From Boseongicola sp. (GTDB lineage: Bacteria > Pseudomonadota > Alphaproteobacteria > Rhodobacterales > Rhodobacteraceae), in the NCBI GenBank assembly GCA_014075275.1, contig CP046179.1, positions 1,435,932 through 1,499,931 of the forward strand: 64,000 nucleotides of DNA, read 5' to 3'. The notes beneath the pieces were generated by a model. The model worked only from the letters and a program-made list of their open reading frames with translations. It was not told the DNA's origin and made no database searches. Shown here piece after piece: positions 28,517 to 36,693 of the stretch. The position numbers were made by a program, and so were the translations under genes. The first letter of the stretch is position 1. Each line of letters opens with the position of its first letter.

Positions 28517-29082
28517 GGGTGTTTTATCCCAAAAATCGGCTGTCTGTATCGTGTCGGTATTACGTCGGTGCCTGCGAACGGTGACGCAGGATATCGTTAA
28601 GGATTGGGAAACGGATTTCCACACGAAATCCGGGACGCGCGGTGTCCGCGCGGGGCCTCCGGCGGGGATATTTTTGGGCCAATAATGACAAGCCAGGACA
28701 CTCATGATCCAGACGACTGTTTGCTAAGATCATGTTTATCCGGTGATGGGGCATCTTTGGGATTGAGAGAGCGATGGGCAAACCGGGGGGTGATTCTGGG
28801 CACATTGGCCCCAATTATGGCAGAAACTCGCAACTTCACTGGTCTGGATGGCATTTCCAACGACAGCCTACCTGCCCAGAACGTTTTGTTTCCCAGGCCA
28901 TCCCTTATTCCCATTTCGTTGATGAATCTTCATTCGTAAACTGAAGTTTAGGGTGTTTCCCCGGCGGTTTATGGTGCTGGACCTAATCCCAAGTCCAATA
29001 TCCGAGGTGCGGCGAGCTGTGCTGTTTGTTCTGTGCAGGGCGCGATCAACCACTGATCGGCCAAAATTACCGGAGACTGACT
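28517..29082. other. 566-base non-coding stretch after trpB
   Basis: No convincing gene. It holds two perfect hairpins and a dispersed motif copy (28,612-28,690). The part from 28,691 to 29,082 contains the upstream region of the acidic-protein gene, whose ribosome binding site is CGGAGACTG. Frames up to about 110 codons exist here but lack ribosome binding sites and protein-like composition. Confidence 0.6.
28612..28690 (+). repeat. Dispersed intergenic element, copy A
   Basis: Two adjacent perfect hairpins: CGGATTTC/GAAATCCG (28,612-28,632, 5-base loop) and CGCGCGG/CCGCGCG (28,636-28,652, 3-base loop). They are followed by a variant of the shared motif, with CTCCGG, then GGATATTTTTGG and CCAATAA (28,656-28,690). 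Copies B, C and D are at 48.8, 54.9 and 40.7 kb. The element probably ends the trpB transcript. Confidence 0.5.
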
Positions 29083-29460
29083 ATGAAAAAATTACTGACA
29101 CTGACCGCCGCCGCGTCGCTCATGTCGAGCACCGCTTTGGCCGGGACCAACGCTTCGCAGGACGAAATTGTTGCAGCCGTTCAGGCCGAACTGGCAACGA
29201 TTTATCAGGACGTCGACTTTTCGAAACTGACCATTCGCATTCGATCCAATGAAGTGGTCGTCGAAGGTGAAGGCCAGGCGCTGGAAATCGAGTATGTATT
29301 CGCATTGTCCGAAGAAGGCCTGGGCGCGGTCATCGACTTTGAAGAAGAGTTTGAAGACGAAGATGACGATCTGGATGATGACGACGAAGATGATAACGAC
29401 GATGATGACGACGACGACGATGATCAGGACGATTCAGACGACGACAGCGATGACGACTAA
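29083..29460 (+). CDS. Secreted acidic protein with poly-Asp tail (125 aa)
   Basis: Signal peptide MKKLLTLTAAASLMSSTALA with a clear AxA cleavage site, then a small domain of about 60 residues (EIVAAVQAELATIYQDVDFS and IRIRSNEVVVEGEG). The C-terminal ~40 residues are almost only Asp and Glu. The middle resembles a short PepSY-like alpha/beta unit, as in the next gene. The tail should bind Ca or other cations once exported. The tail is coded by GAT/GAC repeats prone to length change. ATG behind CCGGAGACTGACT. Function unknown. Confidence 0.85.
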   Translation: MKKLLTLTAAASLMSSTALAGTNASQDEIVAAVQAELATIYQDVDFSKLTIRIRSNEVVVEGEGQALEIEYVFALSEEGLGAVIDFEEEFEDEDDDLDDDDEDDNDDDDDDDDDQDDSDDDSDDD

Positions 29461-29491
29461 ACGCGCGATGCGCAATTGATTTTGTGAGGGA

Positions 29492-29522
29492 GGCGGGCCA
29501 TTGATGATGTCAACGGCCCGCC
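29492..29522 (+). promoter_or_regulatory. Intercistronic hairpin
   Basis: GGCGGGCC and GGCCCGCC form a perfect 8-bp stem with a 15-base loop between the two acidic-protein genes, 11 bases before the second start codon. No T-run follows. It may stabilise or partly terminate the upstream message. Confidence 0.4.
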
Positions 29523-29533
29523 CATGGTGACTT

Positions 29534-29944
29534 ATGCTTAAGAAACTGATTGTAATCGGATGTCTATTCCTTGCCGCGCCGCCAGCGATGGCAGATGCCG
29601 CGGATGTTCGCGATCGGATCGTTGCAGAATTGCAAGCTGACGGATTTACCGAGATTCGAATTTCCCGAACCTTGTTGGGACGTTTACGTTTCGTGGCAAC
29701 AAGTGAAGACGCGCGCCGCGAAATCGTGGTCAATCCGTCAACCGGGCTGATCCTTCGCGACTATCTGAGAATTCTGGGGGCGAGTGGGTCCTCGGGCGGA
29801 TCGGGTAGCGGTTCGGGCACTGGCGGGTCTGGCTCAGGCAACGAAAGTGGCGGCGGGGGCGACGATGATGGTGATGATGACGATAGTGATGATAGTGATG
29901 ACGATGACGACGATAGCCGCGACGATGACGAAACCGACGACTAA
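29534..29944 (+). CDS. Secreted PepSY-like protein with Gly/Ser linker and poly-Asp tail
   Basis: 136 aa: signal peptide to about residue 21 (APPAMA), a PepSY-like domain at about 22-75 (VRDRIVAELQADGFTEIRIS, then REIVVNPSTGLILRD), a Ser/Gly linker near 82-107 and a poly-Asp tail. It has the same plan as the gene before it but little sequence identity beyond the domain frame, so the two look like old paralogues. PepSY domains often inhibit peptidases or bind at the cell surface; no target is visible here. Start ATG at 29,534, after the hairpin. Confidence 0.85.
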   Translation: MLKKLIVIGCLFLAAPPAMADAADVRDRIVAELQADGFTEIRISRTLLGRLRFVATSEDARREIVVNPSTGLILRDYLRILGASGSSGGSGSGSGTGGSGSGNESGGGGDDDGDDDDSDDSDDDDDDSRDDDETDD

Positions 29945-29983
29945 GGTTTGAAGACTTTTTTGATGTGAGCCGGGGGCCTCTGC

Positions 29984-30472
29984 TTGACGAACAAATACAT
30001 TCTGAGCGCGGTGTTTGTGGTTCAGGTCCTTTCAGCAGTCTTTTTCATTTCCGAGATTTTGATCTCGGTTCTTGGGTTGCCGATTGCACCTTTCAGTTGG
30101 CAAGTTCACGAATTCATCGAGATCGGGGCAGCTTTTGGACTGGTGACGGGTGTTGTCATTGGCGCGCTGGCGTTGCGGTCATCGCGGGCGCAGGCCGCTA
30201 AGGCCGAGGAAGCCCTGCGGGTTGCGCAAAGCGCATTTCGGGACGTGTTGGAAGAACGATTTTTAGCCTGGGAGCTGACCCCAGCAGAGAGGGACGTGGC
30301 GCTATTTGCAATCAAGGGGTTCTCGACCCAGGATATGGCAGATCTGCGCGGCGTCTCTGAGGGCACGATCAAAGCTCAGACTGCCGCCATTTATCGAAAA
30401 GCCGGTGTTTCCGGTCGTCCGCAATTGCTAAGCCTGTTTATCGACGAATTGGTTGAAAACGAGGAAGGCTAA
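29984..30472 (+). CDS. Membrane-tethered LuxR-type HTH protein
   Basis: 162 aa. Two membrane helices (about residues 5-30 and 45-68), a short coiled-coil segment (SRAQAAKAEEALRVAQSAF), then a GerE/LuxR-type helix-turn-helix (about 97-155: TPAERDVALFAIKGFSTQDM, SEGTIKAQTAAIYRKAG). The start is TTG at 29,984 with GGGGG upstream; no ATG fits. It follows the second acidic-protein gene by 39 bases and is probably co-transcribed. Membrane-bound LuxR-type regulators of this size recur in Rhodobacterales. Sensing of an envelope signal carried by the acidic proteins is inference. Confidence 0.85.
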   Translation: MTNKYILSAVFVVQVLSAVFFISEILISVLGLPIAPFSWQVHEFIEIGAAFGLVTGVVIGALALRSSRAQAAKAEEALRVAQSAFRDVLEERFLAWELTPAERDVALFAIKGFSTQDMADLRGVSEGTIKAQTAAIYRKAGVSGRPQLLSLFIDELVENEEG

Positions 30473-30846
30473 TTGCCTTCGCTGGCGTGCTCCATAAGGA
30501 TATCAAGGGGAACAATTTCCAGTGCATTGCGATGTGTGGAAGCCAAACGGATACGTGGGGCTGCACCCTCGTCGGCAGCTTGCAGAAAGCGGCTGGCGCA
30601 GAGACACCAGCAGTCACCTGCGTTAAGTCCGGGAAACTGAAACTCAGGGCGCGGTGTTGACAGGTCATTGCCAAGGTATTTCGAGAACGCCAGAAATTCG
30701 GCTGTCAGGACTACGCAAACAGTATGGCTGCCTTCATCTTCGTAACAGGTGTTGCAATGGCCGTCGCGAAAATATCCGGTCACCGGATCGGTTGAACACG
30801 GTTCTAATTTTTCACCGAGAACATTGATGGCGGGGTCTTTTTGCAA
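30469..30846 (-). CDS. DUF2237 family protein
   Basis: 125-aa protein of the DUF2237 family: NVLGEKLEPCSTDPVTGYFRDG at the N-terminus, then CNTCYEDEGSHTVC, GNDLSTPRPEF and FPGLNAGDCWCLCASRF. The many conserved Cys and His suggest metal or redox chemistry, but no function is established. It converges with the LuxR-type gene (4-base overlap), and 78 bases separate it from the DUF2332 gene. Confidence 0.92.
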   Translation of the reverse strand: MQKDPAINVLGEKLEPCSTDPVTGYFRDGHCNTCYEDEGSHTVCVVLTAEFLAFSKYLGNDLSTPRPEFQFPGLNAGDCWCLCASRFLQAADEGAAPRIRLASTHRNALEIVPLDILMEHASEGN

Positions 30847-30924
30847 GGTGACTCCTGGGGCTGAGTGGCATGTAGCGTGAGGGGGTGACGTTTCAATGCA
30901 GCGCGTGTTGGGTGGTTTGATACC

Positions 30925-31950
30925 CTATACCAGCCAATTGACCCAACGGCCGTGAAAATCGACGCGTGCGACCAGTTGCTTTTTGCCACCGGGCCACGCG
31001 GCCAATGTGACGGCAGCGCCCTCGCCCCCGTCGCTTTCCATGGCGAGATGGGCGAGCGGATGATCTGAGCTGGCATCTTCAGCTGCCTTGGCGATGGCAC
31101 TGTTGGCCAGATCTACAGTGGATTTCGGAAAATATTGCCAGGCGATGGTGTGGAAAATCAACCGAAGGGTTTTGGGCGGCGAGATTGGTAGTTTTTCAGC
31201 CAGCCACGCGCCTGCATCACCTTGATCAACAGAAGCCGGAAACCGCGCGGCAAGTTCAATCGCGGATTTGGTGCAATCAATTCGGTCGGGCTGGTCGGCC
31301 CAAAGATACGCCAACAGACGGTCTTGATCGTTCTTGGTGGCCGGGTTGAGAGGGTTCAGATCAACGCCTTGGCGGGATACGACCTTTGGCAGCTCGCCTT
31401 CCGGAACGGTGCCCTGCCAATCGGGTGTCAGTAAAACAGGTGACGAACTGGGACCAAGGGTGCCTGCGTCCGTCTTAAGGTAAAACTGGTCGGCCCGCAG
31501 GTTTAAACCGGCGCTGGCGCCAAGTTCATAAAGGGCGACAGGACGATCAAACTGTTCACGCAACATCGCCAGCGCGGGCAGGATTATGGCCGAACGGCGC
31601 ACTTCATTCGTTTGAGGCGAGCTACGCAGCCAGGTTCGGATATGCTGGGAGTGTGCGGCCATGGTATCGGTTACCGCCGACCACAGAATGTCGTCGCTGG
31701 CGTGTGAGGGCGGATAGACATCGACGAGAGCTATTCCCCTTTGGCAGAGCGCGTGGAGCGCACCAGCAAGGCGAAGCGGCAGGCCGTCAGCGACTGGGGC
31801 CGGATCTCCGGGCCAACTCAACAAGTATTCGCCAAGGGGATCGTCCGGGCCGAGGCGTTCGGCGAAAAGCCTCATGAGGCGCGCCATGAAGGGGGATCCC
31901 ATGTTAGCGCAGTGGACAGATTGCGCGTGAAAGGCGCCAGGCACGATCAC
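30925..31950 (-). CDS. DUF2332 family protein
   Basis: 341-aa soluble protein of DUF2332: start region HCANMGSPFMARLM, then the motif VALYELGASAGLNLRAD, which looks like a Rossmann methyltransferase glycine motif, and C-terminal TLRLIFHTIAWQYFP. Many members look like SAM-dependent methyltransferase relatives, but activity is unproven. The start is GTG at 31,948-31,950, overlapping the pth stop, so it is translationally coupled to pth. Confidence 0.88.
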   Translation of the reverse strand: MIVPGAFHAQSVHCANMGSPFMARLMRLFAERLGPDDPLGEYLLSWPGDPAPVADGLPLRLAGALHALCQRGIALVDVYPPSHASDDILWSAVTDTMAAHSQHIRTWLRSSPQTNEVRRSAIILPALAMLREQFDRPVALYELGASAGLNLRADQFYLKTDAGTLGPSSSPVLLTPDWQGTVPEGELPKVVSRQGVDLNPLNPATKNDQDRLLAYLWADQPDRIDCTKSAIELAARFPASVDQGDAGAWLAEKLPISPPKTLRLIFHTIAWQYFPKSTVDLANSAIAKAAEDASSDHPLAHLAMESDGGEGAAVTLAAWPGGKKQLVARVDFHGRWVNWLV

Positions 31951-32639
31951 CGGAAACGGTCGACCAGTTTTTGCAAAGCTGAGCGGTCGTCCAAATCGAC
32001 TTCCGGCGTTGGCGATGTCGCTGGGGCTTTGGGATCAGCTTTGGGTTTTGGTTTTGTTGTGGACGAGCGCGGTGGGTTGACGCGCAAAGCGACAGCATTT
32101 TGAAAACGGCCAGTGTCACCACCAGCCAGGTGCGGTGCGCCATCGGCAATGCCGCGCAATGTGTCGTCCAGCCAGTCCTGATCTGCTTTGGAGAAATCCT
32201 TCAGCACATAATGCGGAACCGCGTCTTTGTGGCCGGGGTGACCGACACCAATGCGGACGCGACCATAGGCGTCTCCGATATGCTGATGCAGCGACCGCAA
32301 CCCATTGTGACCGGCGTGTCCGCCACCAAACTTCACCTTCAATTTCGCTGGTGCCAAATCGATTTCATCATGAAAAACAATCACATCAGCCGCATCGAGT
32401 TTATAAAATCGCATCGCCTCGCCGACGGATTGCCCGGACAGATTCATGAAAGTTTCTGGCTTTAAAAGAACAACTTTGTCGCTGCCCATCCGACCTTCGG
32501 AGACTTGCCCCTGAAACTTGCCACGCCATGGGCCGAACCCGTGATCGGAGGCAATACTGTCAACCGCCATGAACCCGACGTTATGGCGATTGTTGGCGTA
32601 TTTACCGCCGGGATTTCCAAGGCCGACAAAGAGTTTCAT
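31947..32639 (-). CDS. pth: Peptidyl-tRNA hydrolase
   Basis: Releases tRNA from peptidyl-tRNAs dropped by ribosomes. 230 aa, longer than the usual ~190 because of a Pro/Lys-rich C-terminal tail (about residues 188-230), common in this order. The catalytic His is His19 in NNRHNVGF; FVGLGNPG, KPETFMNLSG and the HDEIDL Asp are all present. The partner rplY (ctc), often just upstream, is not found; instead the BacNav channel gene precedes it by 13 bases. Confidence 0.97.
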   Translation of the reverse strand: MKLFVGLGNPGGKYANNRHNVGFMAVDSIASDHGFGPWRGKFQGQVSEGRMGSDKVVLLKPETFMNLSGQSVGEAMRFYKLDAADVIVFHDEIDLAPAKLKVKFGGGHAGHNGLRSLHQHIGDAYGRVRIGVGHPGHKDAVPHYVLKDFSKADQDWLDDTLRGIADGAPHLAGGDTGRFQNAVALRVNPPRSSTTKPKPKADPKAPATSPTPEVDLDDRSALQKLVDRFR

Positions 32640-32652
32640 AATGGCCGCGACC

Positions 32653-33438
32653 CTATCTATCGGGTTTCATCGCTGCAAGCTCTGCCCGTAGTGCGCGCAC
32701 CTCTTCCAGTATCGCGGCGGTGTCATGGTGCAACGCATCCCGCTGGTCTTGTGCGGCGTCGGCATGCTCTGTCTGCATGGCATCCACGATTACACCGATA
32801 AACAGGTTCAGGACGGCGAAGGCAGTTAGGATGATGAACGGCACAAACAGTGCCCATGACCAAGGAAACACCTCCATCACCGGGCGCACGATGCCCATGG
32901 ACCAGCTTTCCAATGTCATGACCTGAAAGAGTGTGTAGGCCGACGCACCAAGTGTTCCGAACCATTCCGGGAATGCTGCGGCAAACAGTTTGGTGGATAT
33001 TACAGAGAAGACGAAAAAGATCAGGCCCAGAAGGGCAACAATAGATCCCATGCCCGGCAGCGCGGCCAAAAGCCCCGAAACCACCCGACGCATTTGCGGA
33101 ATGGTCGAAACCAGCCGCAATACCCGCAGGATGCGGAATGCCCGCAGCGCGGAGAGCGCGCCAGTTGTCGGGACCAGCGCAATGCCGACAATAATAAAAT
33201 CGAAAATGCGCCATGGGTCGCGCCAAAAGCCGCGAAAATCAGCGAGCAAGCGCGCGATGATCTCGATGACGAAGATCGCCAGGATGGCTTTGTCGATGAC
33301 GACGATCACACTGCCCGCTACTGCCATAGCACCCGGAAAGGTTTCCAACGCCAGAACAATGGCGTTTATCACAATCAAAACCATGATCGTGGGTTCAAAC
33401 GCCCTGTGGGCCAGAAGTGCGTTCAAACGGTCGGTCAC
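32653..33438 (-). CDS. Bacterial voltage-gated sodium channel (BacNav)
   Basis: 261-aa six-helix channel subunit. The voltage sensor S4 has Arg99, Arg102, Arg105 and Arg108 every third residue (LRAFRILRVLR). The selectivity filter is TLESWSM at residues 175-181, the exact BacNav sodium signature with the high-field Glu177. The S6 and a helical, coiled-coil-like C-terminus (226-258) follow. Tetrameric Na-selective channel of the inner membrane, similar to the NaChBac/NavAb family that has members in marine roseobacters. It sits directly before pth with a 13-base gap. Roles in motility or pH balance are suggested in other species; not shown here. Confidence 0.93.
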   Translation of the reverse strand: MTDRLNALLAHRAFEPTIMVLIVINAIVLALETFPGAMAVAGSVIVVIDKAILAIFVIEIIARLLADFRGFWRDPWRIFDFIIVGIALVPTTGALSALRAFRILRVLRLVSTIPQMRRVVSGLLAALPGMGSIVALLGLIFFVFSVISTKLFAAAFPEWFGTLGASAYTLFQVMTLESWSMGIVRPVMEVFPWSWALFVPFIILTAFAVLNLFIGVIVDAMQTEHADAAQDQRDALHHDTAAILEEVRALRAELAAMKPDR

Positions 33439-33505
33439 AATGTCCTCGAAATCAGCCAGGTGTCTGGCTGACTAGATGTGTGTCGATTGCCTTAAAACAA
33501 GGGGC

Positions 33506-34114
33506 TTAACGGCCAAATCCGCTGAATTCACGCCGCTGATCCGGCCCGAAACCCAACCAGCCGCGCGTAACCGCAGCCAGATGGTTTGTAATGCGCACTT
33601 TTTGGGTTTTGCCGTTAATCGCCGATGCCACAGCTGCATTGCCAACGAAGGCTTCAAGATCGGCTTGAATGCGTTCTTGTTGGGTCAGTGGCTGTCCAGT
33701 TGACGCGTCAATCACCTGAATGAGGTAAGTGATGTTGTGCACTGCTGCCGGTGCGCGGGCGACGGCCATGGGGGTTACGCCGTGAAATTCTTCAACCAGT
33801 GCAGTAATCGTAACCGGTCGCGTTCCTGACAATTCAGATGCGCCCTGTGTGATGCCTCTATCCACGATTGCGGCCACTTGCGCCTTGCGGTCACCGAAGG
33901 GATCGCCATGCCAGACGATATCGGCGTTTGGCGCGAATGTATTAGCGTTTGAAACCGACAGGCTTTCCGGCACAACGGCCACAACGTCAGCAAGTCGCCA
34001 GTTCTTGGTGACATCTGCCGGAAGGCCGTCGCCATAGTCCACTTCCCAATTGCCTGCGCAACCCGTCAAAACAAGCGCCATCAGGCCACTGACCAAAATG
34101 CGTGAAAGTCCCAT
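33506..34114 (-). CDS. Conserved Rhodobacterales-type lipoprotein, unknown function
   Basis: 202 aa. Lipoprotein signal with lipobox LTGC (Cys19), then WEVDYGDGLPADVTKNWRLADVVAVVPESLSVSNAN and a domain without known catalytic motif. The strongest segment is an alpha/beta stretch with TITALVEEFHGVTP. The ATG at 34,112-34,114 follows GAGGCAGATT; an upstream start would hide the signal peptide. It is a single gene between the channel and an Lrp gene. I think the family is a DUF of Rhodobacterales lipoproteins but cannot confirm it. Confidence 0.82.
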   Translation of the reverse strand: MGLSRILVSGLMALVLTGCAGNWEVDYGDGLPADVTKNWRLADVVAVVPESLSVSNANTFAPNADIVWHGDPFGDRKAQVAAIVDRGITQGASELSGTRPVTITALVEEFHGVTPMAVARAPAAVHNITYLIQVIDASTGQPLTQQERIQADLEAFVGNAAVASAINGKTQKVRITNHLAAVTRGWLGFGPDQRREFSGFGR

Positions 34115-34239
34115 AATCTGCCTCTGCTCTTTTTGGCGATCAATGCCGCCTTTGCGCGAAAGATTAGCCGGAAATGAAGGGAATGCGCACGAAAAGAGCA
34201 ATGGTTAACGGGTTTGCCCGCAAGTGTTTCGGTAAAGCC

Positions 34240-34692
34240 TCAGACCCTTGCGTCCTTTGAAGAGTCCAGAACAACGTATGTCGCAATTGCGTTGACCTGC
34301 GGAAGCGATCCTAGAGTATCAGTGTGAAATACTTTGTAGGCGGGAAGGTCGGCTACTTCGACACGCAATATATATTCAACCGGTCCAGTGACGTTGTGGC
34401 ACTCTACCACCTCGGGCGAGCGGTCCATGGCGCGTTCAAAACTCTCTTGCGCGGATTTAGTGTGGCTGTTCAACCCCACGGTGACCATAGCGACGAAGCC
34501 GACGCCAAGTTTAACGGGGTCGGTGACGACCCGATAGCCCGTGATGACGCCGCTGCGTTCAAGTTCCTGCACCCTGCGCAGGCAGGCCGAAGGTGATAGC
34601 CCCACACGGTCGGCCAGTTCCAAATTACTAAGTCGCGCATTGCGACCGAGCTCTTGCAATATTTTGCGGTTTATCTCGTCATTTTTCGCCAT
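34240..34692 (-). CDS. Lrp/AsnC family regulator of the LysE-type exporter
   Basis: 150 aa: HTH (EINRKILQELGRNARLSNLE, SPSACLRRVQELE) and RAM domain (VECHNVTGPVEYILRVEVAD). It is the third Lrp-type gene in the window. Divergent from a LysE/RhtB exporter with a 73-base gap holding a dyad operator candidate. The pairing of Lrp-type sensors with LysE exporters is common, so amino-acid-induced export is expected. Confidence 0.94.
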   Translation of the reverse strand: MAKNDEINRKILQELGRNARLSNLELADRVGLSPSACLRRVQELERSGVITGYRVVTDPVKLGVGFVAMVTVGLNSHTKSAQESFERAMDRSPEVVECHNVTGPVEYILRVEVADLPAYKVFHTDTLGSLPQVNAIATYVVLDSSKDARV

Positions 34693-34741
34693 TAGTTGCT
34701 ATATTGGACACTAAACACACAACTTCGCAATTTCAATCGGC

Positions 34742-34759
34742 ACAATTCCCGATAATTGT
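34742..34759. promoter_or_regulatory. Dyad between lrp and lysE, candidate operator
   Basis: ACAATT and AATTGT flank a 6-base centre (CCCGAT), forming a perfect 6-bp inverted repeat 6 bases before the LysE-family start codon. It fits an Lrp-type operator, but it also overlaps the translation start, so it may act in the mRNA. Confidence 0.35.
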
Positions 34760-34765
34760 TGCGTC

Positions 34766-35356
34766 ATGTTGCAGTCGTTCGTCCTTCCCCTGGCCGGGTT
34801 CGCTTTCGTGATGTCGATCACTCCCGGCCCCAACAACCTGATGCTGATGGCCTCGGGGGCGAATTTTGGATTTCGTCGGACGGTGCCGCATATGTTGGGG
34901 GTCGGCTTCGGCTTCATCTTTCTGGCCTTTATGACGGGCATTGGCCTGGCGAAAGTATTCGAGGCCTTTCCATGGTTGCACAACGTCTTCACGGTTGTCT
35001 GCCTGATCTACATGCTGTGGTTGGCTTGGAGGATTGCCAATGCAGCCCCGCCTGAAAAAACCGCCGCAACCGGCACGCCAATGACGTTTCTGCAAGCAGT
35101 GGCCTTTCAATGGGTCAATCCAAAGGCGATCGCCATGGCACTGTCGGCAGTGACGATCTATGCGCCGGGCGACGCGGTGCTGGACGTGCTGGCAGTGGTA
35201 TTAATCTTTGGGTCGATCAATCTGCCCAGCGTCAGTCTGTGGTGTGTGCTGGGATTGCAGATGCGCCGATTGCTGACCAATCAGACCCGGTTGGTCTGGT
35301 TCAATCGGTTCATGGCCTTTTTGCTGATCCTATCGATGTATCCTGTTCTGGCGTGA
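34766..35356 (+). CDS. LysE/RhtB family amino-acid exporter
   Basis: 196-aa inner-membrane transporter with six hydrophobic segments. The LysE-family signature TPGPNNLMLMASG lies at about residues 19-31, and FQWVNPKAIAMAL in the second half marks the repeat. Exports an amino acid or homoserine-like compound; the substrate is not readable. ATG at 34,766 without a strong SD. Divergent from the Lrp-type regulator. Confidence 0.93.
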   Translation: MLQSFVLPLAGFAFVMSITPGPNNLMLMASGANFGFRRTVPHMLGVGFGFIFLAFMTGIGLAKVFEAFPWLHNVFTVVCLIYMLWLAWRIANAAPPEKTAATGTPMTFLQAVAFQWVNPKAIAMALSAVTIYAPGDAVLDVLAVVLIFGSINLPSVSLWCVLGLQMRRLLTNQTRLVWFNRFMAFLLILSMYPVLA

Positions 35357-35433
35357 TGTCAGATTTTGTGGCATGATCGTCTGTATTGAGAGCGCGGAAT
35401 ACGCGCCAATTGGGCAAGAGCAACAGGCACGAC

Positions 35434-35751
35434 ATGCGGCGACAGGTATCGTTCGGATTGGTTGGAGTCATAGTGGTGACAGCGTTTCTGTCGCTGCCGG
35501 CATTTTCTGCGCAGATTGAGAAGGCCTGTCTGTTGTCGGACCGTGGTGCCGGGAATCGCGCGTTATGCGGCTGCATTCAGGATGCCGCCAATATGACCCT
35601 TTCAGCCAAGGACCAGCGGTTGGCGGCGACTTTCTTTTCTGACCCCCACCGCGCCCAGCAGATACGGCAATCCGGCCGTCGCACTCACGAGCGGTTTTGG
35701 GAGCGTTATCAAAGTTTTGGCGAAACCGCCGAGGTGTTTTGCCGGGGGTGA
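35434..35751 (+). CDS. Small secreted protein with four cysteines
   Basis: 105 aa. Signal peptide MRRQVSFGLVGVIVVTAFLSLPAFSA is too long to list as motif; the mature part starts near QIEKACLL. Four Cys (ACLL, CGC, FCRG) may form disulfides in the periplasm. A helical Arg-rich C-terminal half follows. I know no named family. ATG chosen at 35,434 since a TTG upstream has no ribosome binding site and gives a poor signal peptide. The last 43 bases overlap the convergent phosphatase gene. Confidence 0.75.
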   Translation: MRRQVSFGLVGVIVVTAFLSLPAFSAQIEKACLLSDRGAGNRALCGCIQDAANMTLSAKDQRLAATFFSDPHRAQQIRQSGRRTHERFWERYQSFGETAEVFCRG

Positions 35752-36188
35752 TCAGACAAATAGCTGATCAATCCTTTTGACGCCATTTCGATCAGGTCCA
35801 ATGCGCCGTCGAAGTCTCGGGTATAATATGGGTCAGGAACGGCGATTTCGCGGGTTTCGGGTGCAAATTCCAGAAACAGGCTTAGGTCTGCGGTGCTGTC
35901 CGAGGGCTGGATGCTTTCAAGATTGGCGATGTTACTGGCATCCATCGCCAGGATCAGATCGAAGACGTAGAAATCGTTCGGCGTGACTTGTCGCGCCCGC
36001 AGGGGGGTCAGGTCATAACCGCGAAGAGCCGCGGCTTCGATTGCCGGGCCATAGGGTGGATCGCCGATGTGCCAATCCCCGATTCCGGCGCTGTCGATGC
36101 GCAATTCAGGTGCCATCTTGCGCAGAACTCCCTCGGCCGTTGGCGATCGGCAGATGTTTCCAAGGCAAACGAACAGGACACGGGTCAC
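35709..36188 (-). CDS. Low-molecular-weight protein tyrosine phosphatase
   Basis: 159 aa with the LMW-PTP active site CLGNICRS: nucleophile Cys8 and Arg14 in the CX5R loop. The general acid is in the VPDPYYT motif near the C-terminus. The start is GTG at 36,186-36,188, overlapping the stop of the upstream small membrane gene (GTGA). A longer frame upstream lies inside that gene and was rejected. Cytoplasmic; could act in protein-Tyr dephosphorylation or as an arsenate-reductase relative, the first being more likely. Confidence 0.92.
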   Translation of the reverse strand: MTRVLFVCLGNICRSPTAEGVLRKMAPELRIDSAGIGDWHIGDPPYGPAIEAAALRGYDLTPLRARQVTPNDFYVFDLILAMDASNIANLESIQPSDSTADLSLFLEFAPETREIAVPDPYYTRDFDGALDLIEMASKGLISYLSDHPRQNTSAVSPKL

Positions 36189-36610
36189 TGCAACACACCG
36201 ATGCGGCGCATATGGCGTGCATAGAGCCAGACCATAACTGCCGTCACGACGATGGCGACAGAGAACCAAAGAGCTTCGGGGCCTGCAATGTCGCTCATTG
36301 TGACGTCTGACAGAAGGTAGTTGTGAACAAATGTCACTGCCATTGCGATCAGAGATATCCCAAAGGCGCTGCCAGCAAACCGGGACTTCAGCAGCAACAG
36401 GGCCGAGCCAGCGACCGATGACCAAACGGCAATAGCCCAGGCGGCAACCACCCAAACAGGGAAGCTGTTGAAGAACGCCATCTGCTCGGGCGTAAACTGG
36501 GACATGTAGGGTTCGTAGTTGATTTTCGTCATGACTTAATCAACTGCACCAACTGCGTTCCAAAGAAGGGTCCCGATGCCAATGACCCAAAGATGCCACG
36601 GGGTGCGCAT
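36185..36610 (-). pseudogene. Small 4-TM membrane protein gene with in-frame stop
   Basis: A reading frame of 141 codons starts at ATG 36,608-36,610 behind an excellent AGGAGA site. It codes a first hydrophobic segment (HLWVIGIGTLLWNAVG), then hits TAA at codon 25 (36,536-36,538). The frame then continues two codons later at an ATG (36,532) for 115 aa with three more membrane segments. That second ATG lacks a ribosome binding site, so the natural gene appears split by a nonsense change, where relatives (from memory) have Tyr. The distal part could still be made by restart. Function unknown; overlaps the phosphatase start. Confidence 0.7.
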
Positions 36611-36693
36611 GGGCGTTCTCCTGTTTCTGGTTTCGCTAGATTACCACGAGGGCGCTTTGCAAGGAACATTAACGAATGCGGGGCACCAAGCCC

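Noticed and set aside
28604-28939. 111-codon frame after trpB
   Set aside because: Runs through hairpins and the dispersed motif, lacks a ribosome binding site and protein-like pattern.
29434-29733. Minus-strand frame across the acidic-protein genes
   Set aside because: Shadow of the GAT/GAC repeats; no start context.
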